Shown here in pieces: positions 58,762 to 64,000 of a DNA stretch of 64,000 bases. Source of the DNA: Dreissena polymorpha (lineage: Eukaryota > Mollusca > Bivalvia > Myida > Dreissenidae); the NCBI RefSeq assembly GCF_020536995.1, contig NC_068359.1, forward strand, positions 89,734,353-89,798,352, read 5' to 3'. Each line of letters begins with the position of its first letter. Position 1 is the first letter of the stretch. A program made the translations under genes and the position numbers. The notes under the pieces were generated by a model. It was not told the origin of the DNA, did no database searches, and saw only the letters and a list, made by a program, of their open reading frames with translations.

Positions 58762-59514
58762 TCATAGAAACGGGTGGCTTAATGCTGCAATAATGGATCA
58801 CATCTTTGATGCAGGTCATATAATGTAAAACTGAAGTTCAAACTCAGAAGAAGCTTTACAAATATTTTACACTGACAACACTGTTGATTTTCCAAAAAAA
58901 TCCTTCATATGTACCTGCCCTAGTTTTTTGGGGCAAATTTAAATATTATTTATATCAATGAGTTAAATTATTAAAATATCAATATGTTTTGATTACATTA
59001 GCTAATTATATTATTATATTATTAAAAATGAAATACTTTGCAAGGAAAGTCCAATTCTGTTTTAATTAGTCTTAATTAGCTACTAGTAAAATTGAAAATA
59101 TCAGTGACATCCAATAATTGGATCATATGCGTATGAATGCATATTTTTTTGACAGTAACATAGTACAATATTGAATTGTATAACAACAAATAACTATAGT
59201 TCCACAACCCAGCCCAACTCCAAACTTATCTGAGATAAGTACATTGATGATAACAATAATATGTAATATCAAGCATCTTCAAACAAAGCTATTTACAAAA
59301 TTGTATATAATATGAATTATGTACCAACATTTATGTAATGTACCGGTACATTTATTTCAGTTAATTTCATGTCATTTTTGATTCAGATAAGCAGCGGCTG
59401 TTGTTCATTTTTGAAACTTTAGTTATATTTGAAATTTAAATCTACTAACACTTCAATAATTTATTGACGTGCTTATAGTTTTATTGAATTTACACAAGTA
59501 GAATTGAAACTTAC
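58762..59514. other. Intron 1 of VWC gene A, remainder
   Basis: AT-rich, no further feature beyond the MITE. Confidence 0.4.
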
Positions 59515-59578
59515 CCCTGTTAGTTGGATCAGTTGTATGTTGAATGAATAAAACTTTATAATTTTCACAGTATTTATA
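59515..59578 (-). promoter_or_regulatory. TATA box and 5' untranslated exon of gene A
   Basis: On the minus strand CCTATAAATACTG (box at 59571-59578) is followed by a likely start about 30 bp on, and an untranslated exon that ends at a GGGTAAGT donor (last base 59515). The spacing and the non-coding first exon match gene B. Confidence 0.55.
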
Positions 59579-61140
59579 GGAAACGCTTTCTTTTGATCGA
59601 TGCTTACTGTGCCGTAAATAACACATCAAAGGGGATCGAATTGTACGTTTAGGCACTGAGAGCACCTTTACATTAATGATCGTTTAGCTTCGGGTAAATA
59701 TATGACATATCGTAACAATATGGTACATCTATTTCCGTATTGTAAACTGAGTCACAATGAGTCATTTTAATACGAAAGTGCAAATATTTATATTTCTTCC
59801 TCTTGCAGATAAAAAAAACTATATAAAAATGACTCACATAGCATGGAATTATTTTACTTTGAGTTCATGAGTTAGACCTTGAACCGATTAAACAATCATG
59901 CATTGCTCTTCGCTAAAATACAATTGTTTACAGTTCATATAACGCTGGCAGAGGGCGAATTTAGTGTTTATGGCTATAACGCATTACTGTGCATGTGCTT
60001 ATAACTTAAATATTGTCAGATGTGTATTTATAAAGATGCATTGGAATTGTTCAAGTTACATGAACATGCTTTCTGTTCTGTTTTGTTCTATAATAATGAA
60101 CATGACCAACACACGGGCACCGTTTTTTTTCGATGTGTATATGATTATATAAGGATTATTTAGTACTAGTGTAAACATAACCAAAACGTAGCAGACGGAG
60201 CTCTTCTGTCATATACTATTCTATATTAATAAATTAAACAATTTATAACCGACTCTGCAGCGACATACATGATTAAACATTTTCAAACTCATACTCATTT
60301 TCACCTAAGCGTACATGTAGTAACAGCTTATCATAATACACATATACACAACCTGAACAATGATAATTGGTTAATTTGTAATACCACGCGTTCGGCCCAA
60401 TATAAAATTATTTACAAAAATCAATAAAATATTAATAAAATATCAATATTCCCTTTGTACATTTACAGTAAAAACTAAACCTAGTAGTTAATATTGCATA
60501 ACGGAGTAAATCTTTGCAACAACTCAAATATAAAGTTTATATTCTTATCACAATCAATAATATAAAATGGTTGCCTCCTTGATCTGAAACAAAAACAAAC
60601 GCTTAAGTTAATCGTTTTATCATTGATACAAAGCATAAGCTAAAATGTCATTCAACTAACTTCCAAATACACAGTTGGTATGTGTCGTGGTGTTTATTAG
60701 TACACAATTGAAAAAGAAGTACATTTACATACGATAATTTATCAACTCTATGTGTTCTTTGTGGTCATATATGCCTAATTTGTAAAAGTTGTTATTCAAC
60801 TAAAATACAGTATTTCGCGATGTAAATGTAATGTAGTAACTTTGTGTATACCTATTATACACAGGGTAAATCAAATGTCTTCCAAACCACTAAAGTCTTT
60901 ATACATAAATTTTTGAACAGTGTTAGATGGGTGGACCTCCTATTTAAATGATTTAGTTTCATACTAGCAAAATAATTCTTCATTTTTTAGCCCTTTTGAT
61001 TTAAAAACTATGGATGAACATCAAAGCAGTTAGCGCAATTTGTAAAAAAAACAAAAACAAATTAATAACCATTCATAAAGTGTGCTGTTGCATTTCACTG
61101 GCAATAACTCAACTGTTACTCAAAAGGAGTATCACTCTCA
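59579..61140. other. AT-rich intergenic stretch
   Basis: No gene recognised; the frame at 59964-60152 has no signal peptide or domain. Confidence 0.4.
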
Positions 61141-61159
61141 AGAGCTTGTACCAATTAAA

Positions 61160-61432
61160 TTAATCAAAGAAACTTACAGAAAAATTAATGATGATTGTTC
61201 ATTGCATTCGTCTAAACTCTTCAATTGCTACAAATTGAAATATTGATTTTCACAAGTCCCATTTGGCAGACATTTGTAAACATTTACCTATTGAACTTCA
61301 TCAAAGAACTTTACCGAAAAATTAATGATGATTGTCCATTGCGTTCGTCTTAACTCTTTAATTGCTACAATTTGAAATATTGTTTTTCACAAGTCCCATG
61401 CGGCAGCCATTTGTAAACATTTACCTATAGCT
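61160..61432 (+). repeat. Tandem duplication of about 138 bp
   Basis: TCAAAGAA.CTTAC.GAAAAATTAATGATGATTG, CATTGC.TTCGTCT and TTCACAAGTCCCAT..GGCAG..ATTTGTAAACATTTACCTAT occur twice, about 138 bp apart. Confidence 0.85.
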
Positions 61433-61735
61433 AAATGTATCGATGAATTTCATTAGTTAAATGTATCCCGGTCAGCCAATCAAATAGCGCAGTTTATCAG
61501 TTACAGTCAATGAAGCGTGCTGTTTATATGGCGAAGGTTAGACTGTCTGTACACATGCCTGGGGGCTAATCTCACAAATTGACAGATGTTTATGGCTTAA
61601 TTAGGGACATATGACAAGAAATACACAAGTGGATTGAAACTGTTAAGGGATAACTAAAAAATTATCGTATCTTGCCAGTCAGCTGGGGGGGGGGGGCTTT
61701 AGCCCCCACCTAAATACGCCTCTGACCTTTACTAT
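61433..61735. repeat. Dispersed repeat end with poly-G/CCCCC pair
   Basis: AGTCAGCTGGGGGGGGGGGCTTTAGCCCCCACCTAAATACGCCTC resembles the ends of decayed DNA transposons; no other end identified. Confidence 0.35.
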
Positions 61736-62109
61736 ATTATACAATATGGGAGATTGTTAAAATTTGATATGTTTGTGGGGCGTACTTAAGGATACAAACA
61801 ACGATAATTAAACGATTTTATATTGAACAGGTATAGTCGTGCGTTATTAAAATGCACCAATTTATTATAAAGTGTTGGACATAAAATTAAATAATAAACT
61901 ACGATAAGCATTATTTCCAAAAGTTTACAAAAACGTTTTTTAATGAAAGATCTTAATATGACTTTGTCTCAAAAGTATTCATTGATGGACACTTAAAATT
62001 TAAATAATTTCATAAGCATACGTGTCGTTTGAAATTGAAATCAATCAAGGCAGATTAACGGTTTTCCATAAAACCTACTGTTCGTTGGCATAACATGTTT
62101 CATGTGTAT

Positions 62110-62170
62110 TTAACGATGACGTTGTTGTTCTCCTACGATACAGGGACATCTTTTTCCGTCGCCCATTAAG
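62110..62170 (-). CDS. Possible terminal exon, unknown
   Basis: After a TTTACAG acceptor on the minus strand, a phase-2 frame reads LMGDGKRCPCIVGEQQRHR to a stop. The CPC motif and location could fit another small secreted protein upstream, but no earlier exon was found. Confidence 0.22.
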
Positions 62171-64000
62171 CTGTAAACAATTTAATTAAACGAACGCGAA
62201 CACATATTACAAACAAACATATATTTGTGTCGTATATCATGATTTATTTGTGTTCAAAGTATATGTGAATACATCAGCTTAAAGGGACAGGCCATTGACA
62301 GGCGTGTTTATAATAGAGTTAAATAGTGCAACATATTGTATTTACAAATGATGATGTTCAGTTTATTTAAAGTAAAAAAAAGGTCGCCGGCTTGGCATTA
62401 ACGCAACGTATCAAAACTTTATCATATATTTAGTTTTGTTATACAGTATGTAACTTTTTTGACCAAAACAAAATAACAGGTATCTGTAAAGTTTGTAAAA
62501 TATGCTTTGTGCTTCAAGCGACGCTACTTAATATACAGTACAATACTCATAAAGAAAAAGTCGGTAGTGTAACATATGTTTGCAATGTATTGGATATTAC
62601 AGAACCGATGGGATATATTGACAACTCAAAACATTTAAAATCAAGATACAGCTTTGATTTGCATTGTATTCAGGGTGAGTTATCTGATAGTACGGTCATA
62701 CTCCTAACGATAATTATTATTTCAGCGATCAGTTTTCTATATTTTTTCTTCTGAGAAATGATCAAAAAAAAATATGACGTACGTAATAATTAATGTCTTA
62801 CATATTAAATTGAACTTCATGTTAAAACAGCAATATTTATAATAAACGTCTTCATACAATTTTTAAATCATTACATTGAATTATGTGTAACATGTTTCGA
62901 TAATTAAAGAAATAGAAACTTTCTTCTCACATGTTGTAATTTGTGTTTAAAACAGTCTTGTAATTCACATGCGGCATATTATCTATTAACACAATACTTT
63001 CGATTAAAAATTGTTAGCGCATTTCAATATTTTATTGAGGAGGAGCAGTATTTATGGTTTTGTTTTGGTTCAGTTTATTTGCCACGACATAAACTTTGCC
63101 CCAAGCCTTCGAGATCAATGAAAATGTGGTCGACGTTGTTTATGTTGCAGGTAGTCAATTGTTTTAAATACCCCAACAGTTAAATATCAAAGCTAGTAGT
63201 TATAAATGCATACACAAAAGGAGACCATAGCGTGAAACAACTTTTGATAACCTTTTTTAATGGATATTATCAGGTACCGATTAAAACCATATATATATCC
63301 TCACAAATGATTTGTTCTGTTTTCTATGTAATCTATGGCATCGGTTTTAACTTGACATGTTTAATGGCAAGCCAAAAATACCCCAGTTATAGACGCGAAA
63401 TCATCTCATTGTTTATTACTCGCAACCTATTTGTACAGGTTGTGTGTTCAAACGTTTGTGTTAAAATATGCATCGAGAATTTTGCAGATATTTGAGAAAA
63501 AAATCTATATATAATTGTACCGTTATAGAAAACACTTAAATACATTTACCTCAAAAAATAATAAAACAATGTAAACAATATATCTAACAGTTAAACAATA
63601 ATTGTATATGATCCACGAAATGTTTATGATACAACAGTCAACAAGATTTGCGCCGTGAAGAACGTTATGCCAGTGTGGCTTAAGTCTTTGGCGTTGTTTT
63701 TGAAGTTTCGCCGAACCGGAAGAATGCTATTTGTCGTTCTTACTTGATTGCCTAATAGACAATGATGGCTTGTTATAAATTACCGTATACTTATCTGTAA
63801 CAGTCTATCACGAAATTATTCACGTGCCACATGGTTTCAATCCGTATTTAAAATGCAAAACGTGAAAATATGGTGTTATATTGGGATTTTATTTATTTTG
63901 TCATACAATCAGAATTTGATTAAACTACCATTGTAACAAATCCAACAAATCATCCCAATATACATTAATTGCTTGAAATATTAAAATTTTTTATACTTTG
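62171..64000. other. AT-rich stretch to the window end
   Basis: The plus frame 62509-62754 ends in a hydrophobic segment (STVILLTIIIISAISFLYFF) and could be read as a tail-anchored protein, but has no other support. Frames at 62941-63183 and 63232-63495 lack domains. Confidence 0.35.

Overview
This is animal nuclear DNA, AT-rich, intron-rich and packed with dispersed repeats. The repeat families look like those of bivalve molluscs: roughly 145-bp blocks of the 'gaccttgacc ... tcatgatcaatctacc' type ending in runs of GGACGGACCGACC and a CCCCC/GGGGG end pair, TATGCCCCC/GGGGGCATA elements, and a tRNA-headed SINE. The secreted-protein content (C-type lectin, C1q, small cysteine-rich VWC proteins) also fits a bivalve. 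Dreissena (zebra or quagga mussel) is my best guess; that is inference from memory of these repeats. There is one 100-N assembly gap at 8766-8865. No rRNA, CRISPR or prokaryotic-type operon is present.

Layout. 1-5 kb holds dispersed repeats plus two spliced exons of an unrecognised protein (3233-3483). 5.7-8.77 kb is a 196-bp satellite array split by a hAT-like transposon, itself split by another hAT-like element, and it runs into the gap. 9-14.7 kb is repeat blocks and two further hAT-like elements with 5-bp target duplications. 15.2-16.9 kb is an unexplained GC-richer, strand-asymmetric block. 17.0-25.2 kb holds two convergent gene remnants: a plus-strand zinc-finger plus FYTG-motif transposase N-terminus, and a minus-strand SAP-SWIM-YqaJ gene. 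Together they look like an ISL2EU (IS4EU)-type two-gene DNA transposon that has lost its catalytic middle. 25.9-26.8 kb holds two back-to-back TIR elements.

30-60 kb is mostly a minus-strand block of secreted-protein genes whose coding introns are all phase 1 and whose exons are too short to stand out as open frames. It contains a C-type lectin-domain gene (30.05-31.84 kb) and two tandem paralogues encoding small secreted double-VWC proteins (47.7-51.8 kb and 55.4-59.6 kb). Both paralogues have a 5' untranslated exon behind a TATA-like box, a signal-peptide exon and two VWC exons. A broken C1q-domain exon lies on the plus strand at 42.2-42.66 kb. These are typical of the expanded secretome and innate-immune families of bivalves, but any common function is inference. 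Introns and spacers are full of piggyBac-like MITEs (TTAA targets), fold-back elements, TA microsatellites, a BED-finger hAT with a clean 8-bp duplication, a 1.2-kb segmental duplication (38.4-40.7 kb) and a minisatellite that copies a splice-donor-like motif.
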